Of a stretch of 64,000 nucleotides of DNA, positions 52,682 through 60,847 are shown in pieces. The translations under genes were made by a program, and so were the position numbers. The stretch is from the NCBI GenBank assembly GCA_022844135.1, contig JALHMG010000004.1:62001-126000 (forward strand), written 5' to 3'. The stretch is from Lysobacterales bacterium. Its GTDB lineage: Bacteria; Pseudomonadota; Gammaproteobacteria; Xanthomonadales; SZUA-5. Under the pieces are notes generated by a model. The model had not been told where the DNA came from. It did not search any database and saw nothing but the letters and a program-made list of their open reading frames with translations. Numbering within the stretch: the stretch's first letter is position 1; each line of letters begins with the position of its first letter.

Positions 52682-53685
52682 GCGAATTCCTGCGCTTTGG
52701 GTTCCTGCTGCTGCCGCGTTTTTCGCTGCATTCCTTAAGCGCTGCGCTTGAAGCCCTGCGTGTGGCCAACGTAGCGTTGGGCGCTCGCGCGCTGGATTAC
52801 GTGTTGCTTTCTGCGGATGGCGATCCGGTGGTTTCGATGAGCGGCGAGCCGCTCGCCGTGAGCGGTCGCCTCGGCGCGGACATGCAGGCGCTGCATGGGT
52901 TGATGGTGGTCGCCGGTGCACTACCAACCGCCAGCGATACCGTCTGGATTCATGGGCCGCTCAAGACCGCCGCGACCACGCAGGAACGCCTGCGCGGCAT
53001 TCTCGGCGGGCTGGGTTGCGGTGCGGTGTGGCTCGCGGAGGCAGGCTTCATGGACGGCTATCGCTGCGCGGTCCCAGGGCTGCATGCGAGTAGCCTTAGT
53101 GCGCGGCTGCCGCATGCCATCGTTTCGACGCAGTTGTACGAGATCGATCGTGGGCGCCTGAGCGCTGTTGAGGGCGCGGCGACGCTCGATTTGATGCTCG
53201 CCTGGCTGGCGCAGCGCTATGGCGATCGCGTGCAGGCCGCGTTGATCGAGCATTTCGCCATCGAACGCATTCGCGCACCGCAGGATCGCCGCGCGGTGCC
53301 GCCGCGTGTCGCGGGTTCGGCCAAACTCGCAGAAGCGGTGGCCCTGATGCAAGCGAACCTTGGCGAGCCGCTCTCAACCGAGGACATCGCCGGCCTCGTC
53401 GGCGTGTCGCGGCGCCAGCTTGAGCGGCTGTTCAAGCAGCACCTCGATACCTTGCCATCGCGCTGGTATCTGGAGCAGCGGCTGGAGCGTGCGCGGCGGC
53501 TGTTGAAAGAGACCTCGCAGTCGATCCTGCAAGTGGGCCTGAGCGCCGGATTTACCAGCGGCGCGCATTTTTCCAACGCCTACAAACAATACTTCGGCCA
53601 CACGCCGCGCGATGAGCGCAGCGCGCGGGCCATTGCCTGGCGCGACGGTAGCCGCGCCCCGTCTGGAGACACGGTTGATGGATGA
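52678..53685 (+). CDS. GlxA-family AraC-type transcriptional regulator
   Basis: 335 aa from a GTG overlapping the AstE-like stop (GTGA). An N-terminal DJ-1/PfpI-like domain (EFLRFGFLLLPRFSLHSLSAALEALRVAN...DYVLLSADGDPV) and a C-terminal AraC DNA-binding domain with two helix-turn-helix motifs (LSTEDIAGLVGVSRRQLERLFKQHL; ILQVGLSAGFTSGAHFSNAYKQYFGHTPRDERS). In pseudomonads the same architecture (ArgR) activates the arginine succinyltransferase genes, so it is likely the local regulator, perhaps sensing arginine. Confidence 0.92.
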   Translation: MSEFLRFGFLLLPRFSLHSLSAALEALRVANVALGARALDYVLLSADGDPVVSMSGEPLAVSGRLGADMQALHGLMVVAGALPTASDTVWIHGPLKTAATTQERLRGILGGLGCGAVWLAEAGFMDGYRCAVPGLHASSLSARLPHAIVSTQLYEIDRGRLSAVEGAATLDLMLAWLAQRYGDRVQAALIEHFAIERIRAPQDRRAVPPRVAGSAKLAEAVALMQANLGEPLSTEDIAGLVGVSRRQLERLFKQHLDTLPSRWYLEQRLERARRLLKETSQSILQVGLSAGFTSGAHFSNAYKQYFGHTPRDERSARAIAWRDGSRAPSGDTVDG

Positions 53686-54724
53686 CTCATCACGATTCTT
53701 GCTGCGCCCTTGCGCCGAAAACGATCTGCCGGCGCTCGAACACTTTGCGGCTGCGAGTCCGGTTGGGATTACCACGTTACCTTACGACCGGGCGTTCCTG
53801 ACCGATCGATTGCAGCGATCGATTCATGCTTTTGCCACCGACGATTGCAGCGGCGAAGAGATTTACCTGTTCGCGCTGGAAGACTTGAGCCGCGGACAAG
53901 TGGTCGGCATCAGCGGCATCGCCGCACGCGCCGGGTTCTCGGATCGCTTCTATAGCTTTCGCAACGAGTACGTGGTGCACAGCAGCAAGCCGCTCGGCGT
54001 GAGCACGCGCATCCACACGCTGCACTTGTGCCACGACCTCACCGACGTCAGCTTGTTCATCAGCTTTCACATCGATCCCGAATACGCGGCCACGCTCGCA
54101 CCGCAACTGCTGTCGCGTGCGCGCCTGCTGTTCATCGCGCAGCATGCGGAGCGCTTTTCCGACCGCATCGCCGCCGAGAGCGCGGGCCTGGCAGACGACG
54201 CCGGACGTTGCCCGTTCTGGGACGCGGTCGGGCGGCGTTTCTTCGGCATGGACTACCCCACCGTCGAGCGCCTGACCGGTGGCCGCAGCAAAGCCTTCAT
54301 TGCGGACATGATGCCGCCCTCGCCGATCTATGTACCGATTCTTCCCGAGGAGGCGCAGTGGGCCATCGGCCAGCTGCACCCGATCGCCGAGCTGCCGTTT
54401 TCGATACTGATGGACGAGGGTTTCGATGCCGATACCTATGTCGATATTTTCGATGCCGGACCCACTGCGCAGGAGCGATTGGCGATGCTGAAAACGCCAT
54501 CGCGCTCCCGTCTTTGTCGGGTGACAGCGGGCGCCAGCGCTACCGATCCTCTGCACCTCGTCATTACCACTGGGCGCACAACGGCCCGTGCGATGCTGCT
54601 GCCGGCGCGCATTAGCGGCGCCGCCATCGGCCTGGATCTGCGCGCGATCCAAACGCTGAATCTGGAAGAGGGCGCAACCGTGCGTGCTGCGCCTTTCGAT
54701 GTCGCCGTGGAGCGCACCATATGA
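53678..54724 (+). CDS. astA: Arginine/ornithine N-succinyltransferase (AstA/AruF-like)
   Basis: 348 aa, full family length. Succinyl-CoA plus arginine gives N2-succinylarginine, the first step of the AST pathway. FLLRPCAENDLPALEHFAAASPVGITTLP is the conserved N-terminus (GNAT-like), IRGFSTRI-like GVSTRIHTLHLCHDLTDVSLFISFHIDPEY in the middle, and CPFWDAVGRRFFGMDYPTVERL and PILPEEAQWAIGQLHPIAELPFSILMDEGFDADTYVDIFDAGPT in the C-terminal half. The start ATG overlaps the regulator gene by 8 bases and has GGAG upstream. The next gene encodes a shorter paralogue, as aruF-aruG in Pseudomonas. Confidence 0.9.
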   Translation: MDDSSRFLLRPCAENDLPALEHFAAASPVGITTLPYDRAFLTDRLQRSIHAFATDDCSGEEIYLFALEDLSRGQVVGISGIAARAGFSDRFYSFRNEYVVHSSKPLGVSTRIHTLHLCHDLTDVSLFISFHIDPEYAATLAPQLLSRARLLFIAQHAERFSDRIAAESAGLADDAGRCPFWDAVGRRFFGMDYPTVERLTGGRSKAFIADMMPPSPIYVPILPEEAQWAIGQLHPIAELPFSILMDEGFDADTYVDIFDAGPTAQERLAMLKTPSRSRLCRVTAGASATDPLHLVITTGRTTARAMLLPARISGAAIGLDLRAIQTLNLEEGATVRAAPFDVAVERTI

Positions 54725-55473
54725 GCTACGAATTTCGCCTTGCGTCCACCTCGGACCTGACCAGCCTGGCGGGCCTGATCGACGCCGCTGAGATCGAAGG
54801 CGCCTCCTTCATCGACGATCCAGATGATTTTGTGCTGCTGGCCTTCGCGCTCGGCGACTCGATGCCCAAGGGCGCGGTGCGCTGTCGGCGCAACATCGGC
54901 AGCCACGAGCCGCGCTACTGGTATCACGTCGGCACGCGCGTCCATGCAGCGCCCGATCTTGCAATGTTCCGCCGCGAGCGCACCTTGCTGCTGGGCAATG
55001 ACTTGACTGGCACCATGGAAATCGCGGCGCTGGCGACGAGCGAGACCGACGTCGCTCGACGTCGGTTGCTGCAACACGAATTGATCGGTGCGGCAATCGA
55101 GCGCTTGCGGGCTCCAACCCATCGAATCGACTCAGCACGCATCATCGCTCCGCTGCCAGGATTGCGGCACGATGGCGTTTCGCCTTTCTGGGAAGGACTG
55201 GGGCGCGCCTTCTTCCCCGGCGATCCAGAGCAAGCGCGACGCCGCTTCGGGGAACGTTGGGTCACCCACGTCGCAGCTTTGCTGCCCAAGCACCCACTGG
55301 TGGTATCGATCTTGCCAGAGTCGGCACAGGCCGCGATCGGTCAAGTGCCCGACGCAGCCGCAGGCTACCGCGATGCCTTGCTCGCGCACGGGTTCGTCGT
55401 TGGACAGCACGTCTCGGTCGATGATGGCGGAGCGGTGCTGGAGCTGCATGCGAGCGCGGCGCCGCTTCGCTGA
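54721..55473 (+). CDS. Short AstA/AruG-like paralogue
   Basis: 250 aa, overlapping astA by ATGA. It aligns by eye with the neighbour in the C-terminal half (SPFWEGLGRAFFPGDPEQARRRFG against CPFWDAVGRRFFGMDYPTVERLTG; VVSILPESAQAAIGQVPDAAAGYRDALLAHGF against VPILPEEAQWAIGQLHPIAELPFSILMDEGF) but lacks about 90 residues of the family, chiefly from the middle and the end. It is probably the second subunit of a heteromeric enzyme, or has become a regulatory or scaffold partner. Confidence 0.75.
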   Translation: MSYEFRLASTSDLTSLAGLIDAAEIEGASFIDDPDDFVLLAFALGDSMPKGAVRCRRNIGSHEPRYWYHVGTRVHAAPDLAMFRRERTLLLGNDLTGTMEIAALATSETDVARRRLLQHELIGAAIERLRAPTHRIDSARIIAPLPGLRHDGVSPFWEGLGRAFFPGDPEQARRRFGERWVTHVAALLPKHPLVVSILPESAQAAIGQVPDAAAGYRDALLAHGFVVGQHVSVDDGGAVLELHASAAPLR

Positions 55474-55508
55474 TTTAAACTACCTGCGTGCGGCCACAGA
55501 GCAGAAGC

Positions 55509-55934
55509 ATGCTGAAGGGAGACAGCCTGACGCCCCGACTCAAGCGGCCGCCCCTTGCATCCGAGAACCCGGGCTCGAAATTCTCAATCGCAGCTCACCT
55601 GAAAGGCGATACGCCGCTGTGGTTCGCCTTTGGCATTACCTTTGCACTTGGCTGTTTTCTTGCGAACCTTGTCGCGATTGCGGTAGTGATCGGATTAGCC
55701 CGCATATTTCATGAGGGAACGCGGGAGATCGCGAAGGGCTTTGCGCCGGAATCGAGGCGCGAGGAGGAGGAATGGTTGTTCCATTGGGACGACGAGCAAC
55801 GAAGAGTCCGGCGCAAAGAACGAGCGAGGGCCGTGTTAGCGAGGAAATGGCAGCGAACACTCTGTCAGTACGACCAACTTGATGACTTCCACGCTGTAAC
55901 AACGAAATCAAGCCATTTCATCGCGACCTCATGA
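55509..55934 (+). CDS. Hypothetical single-span membrane protein
   Basis: 141 aa from ATG 55509 (AGAAG upstream). One membrane segment (LWFAFGITFALGCFLANLVAIAVVIGLARIF, about 47-77) and a charged cytoplasmic part (RREEEEWLFHWDDEQRRVRRKERARAVLARKWQRTL). No family recognised. It starts 36 bases after the AstA paralogue and is coupled by ATGA to the next gene. Confidence 0.65.
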   Translation: MLKGDSLTPRLKRPPLASENPGSKFSIAAHLKGDTPLWFAFGITFALGCFLANLVAIAVVIGLARIFHEGTREIAKGFAPESRREEEEWLFHWDDEQRRVRRKERARAVLARKWQRTLCQYDQLDDFHAVTTKSSHFIATS

Positions 55935-56173
55935 AATATGCGGGGTTAGTGCGTGTCACCGGTTCGTCGCCAGAGTCCATGGCGCTGGTCGCATTGCTGC
56001 CATATGCAGTCTATGTGAGCTTCTCGTCCTGGTGCGTTTGGAAGTGTCGCGGCAACTCGGACTCGCCCGCGCTGCGCTGGACGGCGCAGCTCGTTGGCGT
56101 TGGCGCCGCGATCACCGTGGCCTGCGCTGCGATCGCCCTGATCGTGGCCGGAGCATGGCATGTTCTCTCCTGA
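55931..56173 (+). CDS. Small two-span membrane protein
   Basis: 80 aa, overlapping the gene before by four bases and the next gene by 14. Two hydrophobic segments (ALVALLPYAVYVSFSSW and LVGVGAAITVACAAIALIVAGAW). Probably made with the phosphatase that follows; nothing more can be said. Confidence 0.6.
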   Translation: MKYAGLVRVTGSSPESMALVALLPYAVYVSFSSWCVWKCRGNSDSPALRWTAQLVGVGAAITVACAAIALIVAGAWHVLS

Positions 56174-56675
56174 CGTCTACTGGGCGCCGACGACGCCGCC
56201 GAAGCGATTGGCATTTGGTCCTCGACCGCGCGGCGGCGACTGGTTGGCCGACGAAATCGCTGGCTATCGCTCCTTGGGTTTTTCGAATGTCGTTTCGCTT
56301 TTGGAGCGGCAGGAAATCGTTGAACTTGCACTCACCGATGCGCCAGCGCTATGCGCTCAAGCGGGCTTGAAATTCCACAACTTTCCGATCGTCGATCGTA
56401 GTGTGCCGGCATCCATGGCATCGGCACGAACGTTCGTCGATGCGCTGGCCGAATGCTTCTTGCGCGGCGAGGGGATCTATGTGCACTGCCGCGCTGGAAT
56501 TGGCCGCAGCGCGACGATCTCGGCGGCGCTGATGCTGCGTCTGGGCAACAAGAATCCCGATGACATATTTGAGCGCTTGGGCACTGCGCGTGGCTTCCCC
56601 GTTCCGGACACCGAGGCGCAGACCTTGTGGCTTTACGAGTTCGCATCGACGCTCACGACGAGCATCGATGCTTAG
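56160..56675 (+). CDS. Dual-specificity/tyrosine phosphatase-like protein
   Basis: 171 aa. The cysteine phosphatase loop is YVHCRAGIGRSA: Cys110 and Arg116 of HCx5R; FPIVDRSVP gives the general acid Asp79. PRPRGGDWLADEIAGYRSLGFSNVVSLLER at the N-terminus is typical of the small prokaryotic dual-specificity group. Likely cytoplasmic. It begins inside the preceding small membrane-protein gene, so the three form one operon after the AST-like genes. Confidence 0.92.
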   Translation: MFSPDVYWAPTTPPKRLAFGPRPRGGDWLADEIAGYRSLGFSNVVSLLERQEIVELALTDAPALCAQAGLKFHNFPIVDRSVPASMASARTFVDALAECFLRGEGIYVHCRAGIGRSATISAALMLRLGNKNPDDIFERLGTARGFPVPDTEAQTLWLYEFASTLTTSIDA

Positions 56676-56690
56676 CTCAAGTGTTGCGCA

Positions 56691-57788
56691 CTACCGCGAC
56701 CGACCCTTGAACATCGGCCGACTTGTGCCGGTGAACGGCATACGCACGCGACCGATGGTGTTGATGCGCTCTTCGGCCATGCGGTCGGACGCTTTCCAGG
56801 TCGCGATGCCGTCGCGCCTGGCGATTTTGAAGATCGTGCCGACGTTGTAGTAGATAGTGCGAAGCATGCGCATCGCGCGCTCGCGGTCGTAGCCATCGAG
56901 TTCGATCGACACATTCATCAGGCCGCCAGCGTTCACCGCGTAGTCCGGTGCGTACAGAATTCCGCGACGTTCCAGTTGATCGCCGCAATCGTCGGTGGCG
57001 AGCTGATTGTTTGCGGCGCCGCAGACCACTTTGAATTTGAAGCGCGGCATGGTTTTTTCGTTCACGGTGCCGCCCAACGCGCACGGCGAGTACACGTCCG
57101 CATCCACATCGTAAATCTCATCGAGCGCCACCGCTTCGCAGCCCAGCTCATCGACGCAGCGCTGCACCGCGGAGCGGTTGATGTCGGTCACGAACACCTT
57201 CGCCTTTTCGGCGCGCAAGAGTTTGCACAGCTCATAGCCGACATGGCCCACGCCTTGCACGGCGTAGGAGTAGTTGCCCACCTCTTCACTGCCAAAGCGC
57301 ACGTTGAGACTGGCCATGATGCCTTGCAGCGTGCCGGCCGCGGTGAACGGCGAGGGATCGCCAGAGCCGCCATGCACCTGATGCACGCCGGTGACGAAGT
57401 CGGTTTCCTGCATCACGTATTCCATGTCGTTGACGTCTATGCCAACGTCTTCGGCCGTGATGTAGCGACCGCCCAAGGAATTAACGAAACGACCGAACGC
57501 TCGGAACAAGCCTTCGGATTTATCGCGCGAGGGATCGCCGATGATCACACCCTTGCCGCCGCCCAGATTCAAACCCGCGACCGCCGCCTTGAACGTCATG
57601 CCGCGCGACAGCCGCAGCACATCGTTGAGCGCTTCCTGCTCGTTTTTGTAAGGCCACATGCGCAATCCGCCGAGCGCCGGGCCGAGCGTGGTGTTATGCA
57701 CCGCGATGATGGCTTTGAGGCCCACATCTTTGTTGTGGCAAAACACGACTTGCTCGTGGCCCATTTGACCGACGACATCGAACACCAT
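56691..57788 (-). CDS. Leucine/valine (Glu/Leu/Phe/Val family) dehydrogenase
   Basis: 365 aa. NAD-dependent oxidative deamination of branched-chain or aromatic amino acids. Motifs: LGPALGGLRMWPYKN, AVAGLNLGGGKGVIIGDP (catalytic Lys in GGGKG), ITAEDVGIDVNDMEYV, VQGVGHVGYELCKLL (Rossmann), and the family's PCALGGTVNEKTMPRFKFKVVCGAANNQL. Which substrate is favoured cannot be decided. It could feed amino nitrogen together with the AST-like operon next door, on the opposite strand, but that is only proximity. Confidence 0.93.
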   Translation of the reverse strand: MVFDVVGQMGHEQVVFCHNKDVGLKAIIAVHNTTLGPALGGLRMWPYKNEQEALNDVLRLSRGMTFKAAVAGLNLGGGKGVIIGDPSRDKSEGLFRAFGRFVNSLGGRYITAEDVGIDVNDMEYVMQETDFVTGVHQVHGGSGDPSPFTAAGTLQGIMASLNVRFGSEEVGNYSYAVQGVGHVGYELCKLLRAEKAKVFVTDINRSAVQRCVDELGCEAVALDEIYDVDADVYSPCALGGTVNEKTMPRFKFKVVCGAANNQLATDDCGDQLERRGILYAPDYAVNAGGLMNVSIELDGYDRERAMRMLRTIYYNVGTIFKIARRDGIATWKASDRMAEERINTIGRVRMPFTGTSRPMFKGRSR

Positions 57789-58095
57789 GAGTGACCTCGC
57801 TTATGAAATCGTATGCAGTGAAAGCGGCGCGGACTATACGCGCGACATTGTGCGATGCCTGAATGAAGCGACAAGACGGGGGCGTATGTGGTCAGGCGGC
57901 GTCCGGGGCTGTCGATGCTTCGTTACGTGCCACGCAACTATTCAAGTGGCATCGTTTATCGATCAACAGAAGCAGGGGAGTTCAAGCGGTGATCGCTACC
58001 GGCGAAAAGTTCCGCCACCGCCCCCGCCTCGTCGCCCAACGCAAGTCGCCCCAACATTCTGGCTCGATCAATAACTCCAACTGACTGCTTGCGTT
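57789..58095. other. Intergenic region without recognised gene
   Basis: 307 bases between the divergent-looking leucine dehydrogenase start (57788) and the PhoD stop (58096). It must hold the promoter of the former. I see no repeat, RNA gene or convincing reading frame. Confidence 0.4.
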
Positions 58096-59637
58096 TCAGC
58101 TCACCGGTCCGGCTTTCCCGTCCTCCACAACAAAACGCGCCAAGGTCGAGAACGACGGCTCGCGCACGCGAACATCGGACACGGCCTGCAACCTGGCCTC
58201 GACCCGATCGCGACCGATGTCGAGCAGCGTGTAGCCGCGAATGTCGCTGCGCATCAGCTGGATGTGTGGATTGTCGGCGCGGCGTTCGTCGTAATACGTT
58301 TGCGGGCGCGCATCGGCTGAGATCGAGGTGGCGACAAACTCGCTGGCGATGGGCGGCGAGTCGAAGCGCTCTGGATCGCCTGGAACCGCAGCGACGACGT
58401 TCGCGTGCAAGTCGCCGCCGACGATGACGGGATTTCGCAAAGCCGTTTTGCGGAGCGCGTCGAGCACTCGTTGGCGCGACTGCGGATAACCATCCCATCC
58501 GTCGGTCCACAGCCCGCGCGCTGCGCCTGGCGATTCATCGAGTGGCGCGAATAACGTTTGTTGCGCGATGAGATTCCACTGCGCGCGGCTGCTCGAAAAA
58601 GCTTCGTCCAGCCACGCCTCTTGCGTTGCGCCAAGCAGAGTGTGCGCAAGCGCGGTCTCGTCGCAGCGATCGAGCACTTGCGATGCAACGCGATTGGCGC
58701 GCGGGCACGGTTGCGGCGTGCGGTACTGGCGATCGTCGAGCAGATAAATCCGCAGCAGCGAGCCGATATCGAAGTGCGTGTAAATGCGCATTTCATCGCG
58801 CTGCGGGAACATGCGCCGTGGCAGCGGCATGTGCTCGAAGAACGCCTGATAGGCAGCGATGCGGCGTTTGAAGAACTGTGGATCCAGATTCTCCGACACA
58901 TCGCCCGCGTAGTCGTTGTCGACTTCGTGATCGTCCCAGGCGAATGCGAACGGCACTGCTGCATGCGTTGCCTGCAGATCCGCATCGAGCTTGTACTGTG
59001 CGTGCCGGGTCCGATATTGCGCCAGCGTCATCGACTCAGGACCGAAGTGCCGGCGAATCGGATCGGCGCCCCACTGGCTCTCGTAGATGTAATCGCCCAG
59101 GAACAACACCAGCTGCGGATCGTCGCGTTGCATTTGCCGATACGCAGAGAAGTAGCCGTGTTCGAAGTTCTGGCAACTGCCGAAAGCGATGCGATACGCA
59201 TCGATGTTGTCGGGCAGCGTCGCGAAGCGTCCAACACGACTCGTCGCATCGCCGCTCTGAAATCGATAGAAGTAGCTGCGCCCCGGCGCAAGGCCATCGA
59301 TATCGAGGTGCACACTGTGCGCGACCTCGGGATAGGCTTCGGCATTGACCGTGTGTACGATCGATCGGAAGTTTTCGTCGCTCGCAACTTCGCAGACAAA
59401 GGCGACGCGTTCGTCGCTCATGCCGCCATCGCCGCGCAACGGTGCAGGTGCGAATCGCGTCCATAACGAGATGCCGTTGCGCGTGGGATAGCCGCTGGCG
59501 ACGCCGAGCGAGAACGGGTCGAGCACAAAACGCGTTCGCGATTGCGCTCGCGCCCGGGCGCCCGAGAGCAAACCGACACCAGCAATCACGGCCCCCAGTC
59601 GCTGCAGCGCGACTCTGCGTGGAACATTGTTAATCAT
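58096..59637 (-). CDS. PhoD-family alkaline phosphatase/phosphodiesterase
   Basis: 513 aa. Tat-like signal at the N-terminus (PRRVALQRLGAVIAGVGLLSGARARA). PhoD-type core: DPFSLGVASGYPTRNGISLWTRFAP, RIAFGSCQNFEHGYFSAYRQM, LVLFLGDYIYES, FAWDDHEVDNDYAG, IVGGDLHANVVAAV; these give the calcium/iron ligands (Cys, Asp, Asp-His, His). It releases phosphate from esters outside the cytoplasm. Upstream the repeated TGTCA-type sequence is not a convincing Pho box. Confidence 0.93.
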   Translation of the reverse strand: MINNVPRRVALQRLGAVIAGVGLLSGARARAQSRTRFVLDPFSLGVASGYPTRNGISLWTRFAPAPLRGDGGMSDERVAFVCEVASDENFRSIVHTVNAEAYPEVAHSVHLDIDGLAPGRSYFYRFQSGDATSRVGRFATLPDNIDAYRIAFGSCQNFEHGYFSAYRQMQRDDPQLVLFLGDYIYESQWGADPIRRHFGPESMTLAQYRTRHAQYKLDADLQATHAAVPFAFAWDDHEVDNDYAGDVSENLDPQFFKRRIAAYQAFFEHMPLPRRMFPQRDEMRIYTHFDIGSLLRIYLLDDRQYRTPQPCPRANRVASQVLDRCDETALAHTLLGATQEAWLDEAFSSSRAQWNLIAQQTLFAPLDESPGAARGLWTDGWDGYPQSRQRVLDALRKTALRNPVIVGGDLHANVVAAVPGDPERFDSPPIASEFVATSISADARPQTYYDERRADNPHIQLMRSDIRGYTLLDIGRDRVEARLQAVSDVRVREPSFSTLARFVVEDGKAGPVS

Positions 59638-59832
59638 TGATAATCCGCTCCCGGCACTGCGATGACAGAGAGTTTGACATCTTTTTTGCGACGCTTTGAT
59701 GTCAGCGTCCCAAATACCGATTTCATATAAAACAACATCCTACAAGACATTGTTAAAGTGTATTCGCATCTCACGTCGGTCGACGCGCCCGAAACAAGTC
59801 AGAGAACTTTCGCGATTTCGCAACCCGTTCGT

Positions 59833-59956
59833 GGCATCCTACGCTGTGTGTCGACGGGGGAATGATGGCCCCCTTTGATGCCTCCGCTAATTTGTTGTGC
59901 ACTCCCCAGCGGATGACCTTCGCAGCCGCGGCGCTCACCACGCCGCGGCTTTTTTT
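59833..59956 (+). ncRNA. Candidate structured small RNA with its own terminator
   Basis: In a 407-base gene-free region (59638-60044) three closed structures follow each other: GGCATC (59833-59838) with GATGCC (59877-59882), enclosing GGGGG/CCCCC (59856-59860, 59869-59873); TCCGCT (59883-59888) with AGCGGA (59908-59913); and a perfect 10-bp terminator stem AGCCGCGGCG/CGCCGCGGCT (59924-59933, 59941-59950) followed by six T. No coding frame ends here, so the terminator must belong to an untranslated RNA. The 5' end and promoter are not defined. I do not recognise a known RNA family. Confidence 0.45.
59924..59956 (+). terminator. Strong rho-independent terminator of the candidate RNA
   Basis: Ten-base-pair perfect GC-rich stem with a 7-base loop (CTCACCA) and a U tract of seven. 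The T7 also belongs to a 20-bp palindrome (C-T7-GCGC-A7-G, 59949-59968). Confidence 0.8.
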
Positions 59957-59970
59957 GCGCAAAAAAAGAT

Positions 59971-60000
59971 TTGTCCGAACAACTTCACAGAGCGTAGACT
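59971..60000 (+). promoter_or_regulatory. Promoter for the FANGFE-tailed protein
   Basis: TTGTCC (59971-59976), 18 bases, TAGACT (59995-60000), placed just after the terminator and 44 bases before the start codon. This indicates that the secreted-protein gene is independent of the candidate RNA. Confidence 0.5.
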
Positions 60001-60044
60001 CCGCGCCCGTCGCGGCCGGCCGGTCGCTTTGGGGAGGTTCAGCC

Positions 60045-60584
60045 ATGTTGCGTGCCAGTTGCTTGTTGTTTTTGGCCCCGTCGATACTCTTTGCGGCGCC
60101 CGTGGATCGCTGCTCTCAAATCACTGCTTACGAGTCTTCGCCAACCTTCTCGGGCAATACCGTCGCATCGTTCGGCAACCAATACGATCTCAATTCGTGT
60201 GCCGGCCAACCGGGGGTGTCGCTGCTTCCGGCTGCTGGTCAGGCCACAGACCAGGTCGTCAAGATTCAGGTCGAGGCGGCCTGTACTGCGACCGTGACGG
60301 TAGTTGGCAGTTCTTCGGGCGCCAATCAGTCCGATCCCGTTGTCTACGCCGCGTCGACGTGCCCAATCGCCGATCCCGGCGTGACGAACTTCCTCGATAA
60401 CTCGTGTCTTGCGGCGGCTGACGCGACCGGCGCGTTGGGTACCGAGACGATCACATTTGCGGCACAACCTGGCATCGACTACTTCCTGTACTTCGACGGA
60501 TTCCTGGCTGCGCAGGGCCCGTACGATGTGACCATCAGCGGATGTACGTTGTCCGAGCGTTTGTTTGCGAACGGCTTCGAATAG
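60045..60584 (+). CDS. Small secreted protein with C-terminal FANGFE tail
   Basis: 179 aa from ATG 60045 with GGGGAGG at the right distance. Signal peptide MLRASCLLFLAPSILFA. The mature protein is a beta-rich domain of about 150 residues with repeated Cys (DRCSQ, LNSCAGQ, AACTATV, STCPIA, NSCLAA, ISGCTL), probably disulphide-bonded. It ends LSERLFANGFE, the (I/L)FxxGFE tail that I have often seen at the very end of secreted proteins in this order. The role of the tail is not known to me; it might be a sorting or secretion signal, perhaps for the GspAB-assisted type II route. Confidence 0.8.
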   Translation: MLRASCLLFLAPSILFAAPVDRCSQITAYESSPTFSGNTVASFGNQYDLNSCAGQPGVSLLPAAGQATDQVVKIQVEAACTATVTVVGSSSGANQSDPVVYAASTCPIADPGVTNFLDNSCLAAADATGALGTETITFAAQPGIDYFLYFDGFLAAQGPYDVTISGCTLSERLFANGFE

Positions 60585-60707
60585 CGCAGTGCTTGAACAA
60601 GCCTGCCATCGCGAGTGCAAGCGCATTCTCGGCGGCTATCACATCATTGTTTAGCGGGATTGTGGTGCGAAAAGGCACAGCTGCCCCAACGGTGCAACGC
60701 AAACCAG

Positions 60708-60726
60708 CCCAGGGCAACGCCCTGGG
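60708..60726. terminator. Hairpin between secreted-protein gene and pheT
   Basis: CCCAGGGC/GCCCTGGG with loop AAC (60708-60726), 123 bases after the gene and 121 before pheT. No U tract. Possible RNA end or leader structure of pheT. Confidence 0.4.
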
Positions 60727-60847
60727 TCGCGACGTTCAGCAATGCCGGCATGGGCAAGGGTTGAACACCAGGCACGCGAACGTCATCGAGCGCCCGCACG
60801 GCGACAACCTGCTAGTCTCGCGGCCCCGTTTTTGACGCCGCTCTAAC

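Noticed and set aside
57956-58095. Minus-strand fragment reading RMLGRLALGDEAGAVAELFAG
   Set aside because: It looks protein-like but continues into the PhoD gene out of frame, with no start codon or ribosome site; probably chance.
59662-59680. Pho box upstream of the PhoD gene
   Set aside because: Two TGTCA-like units are present (ATGACAG and TTGACAT on the plus strand), but their spacing is 12 rather than the canonical 11 bases and each unit has mismatches; not enough to call.
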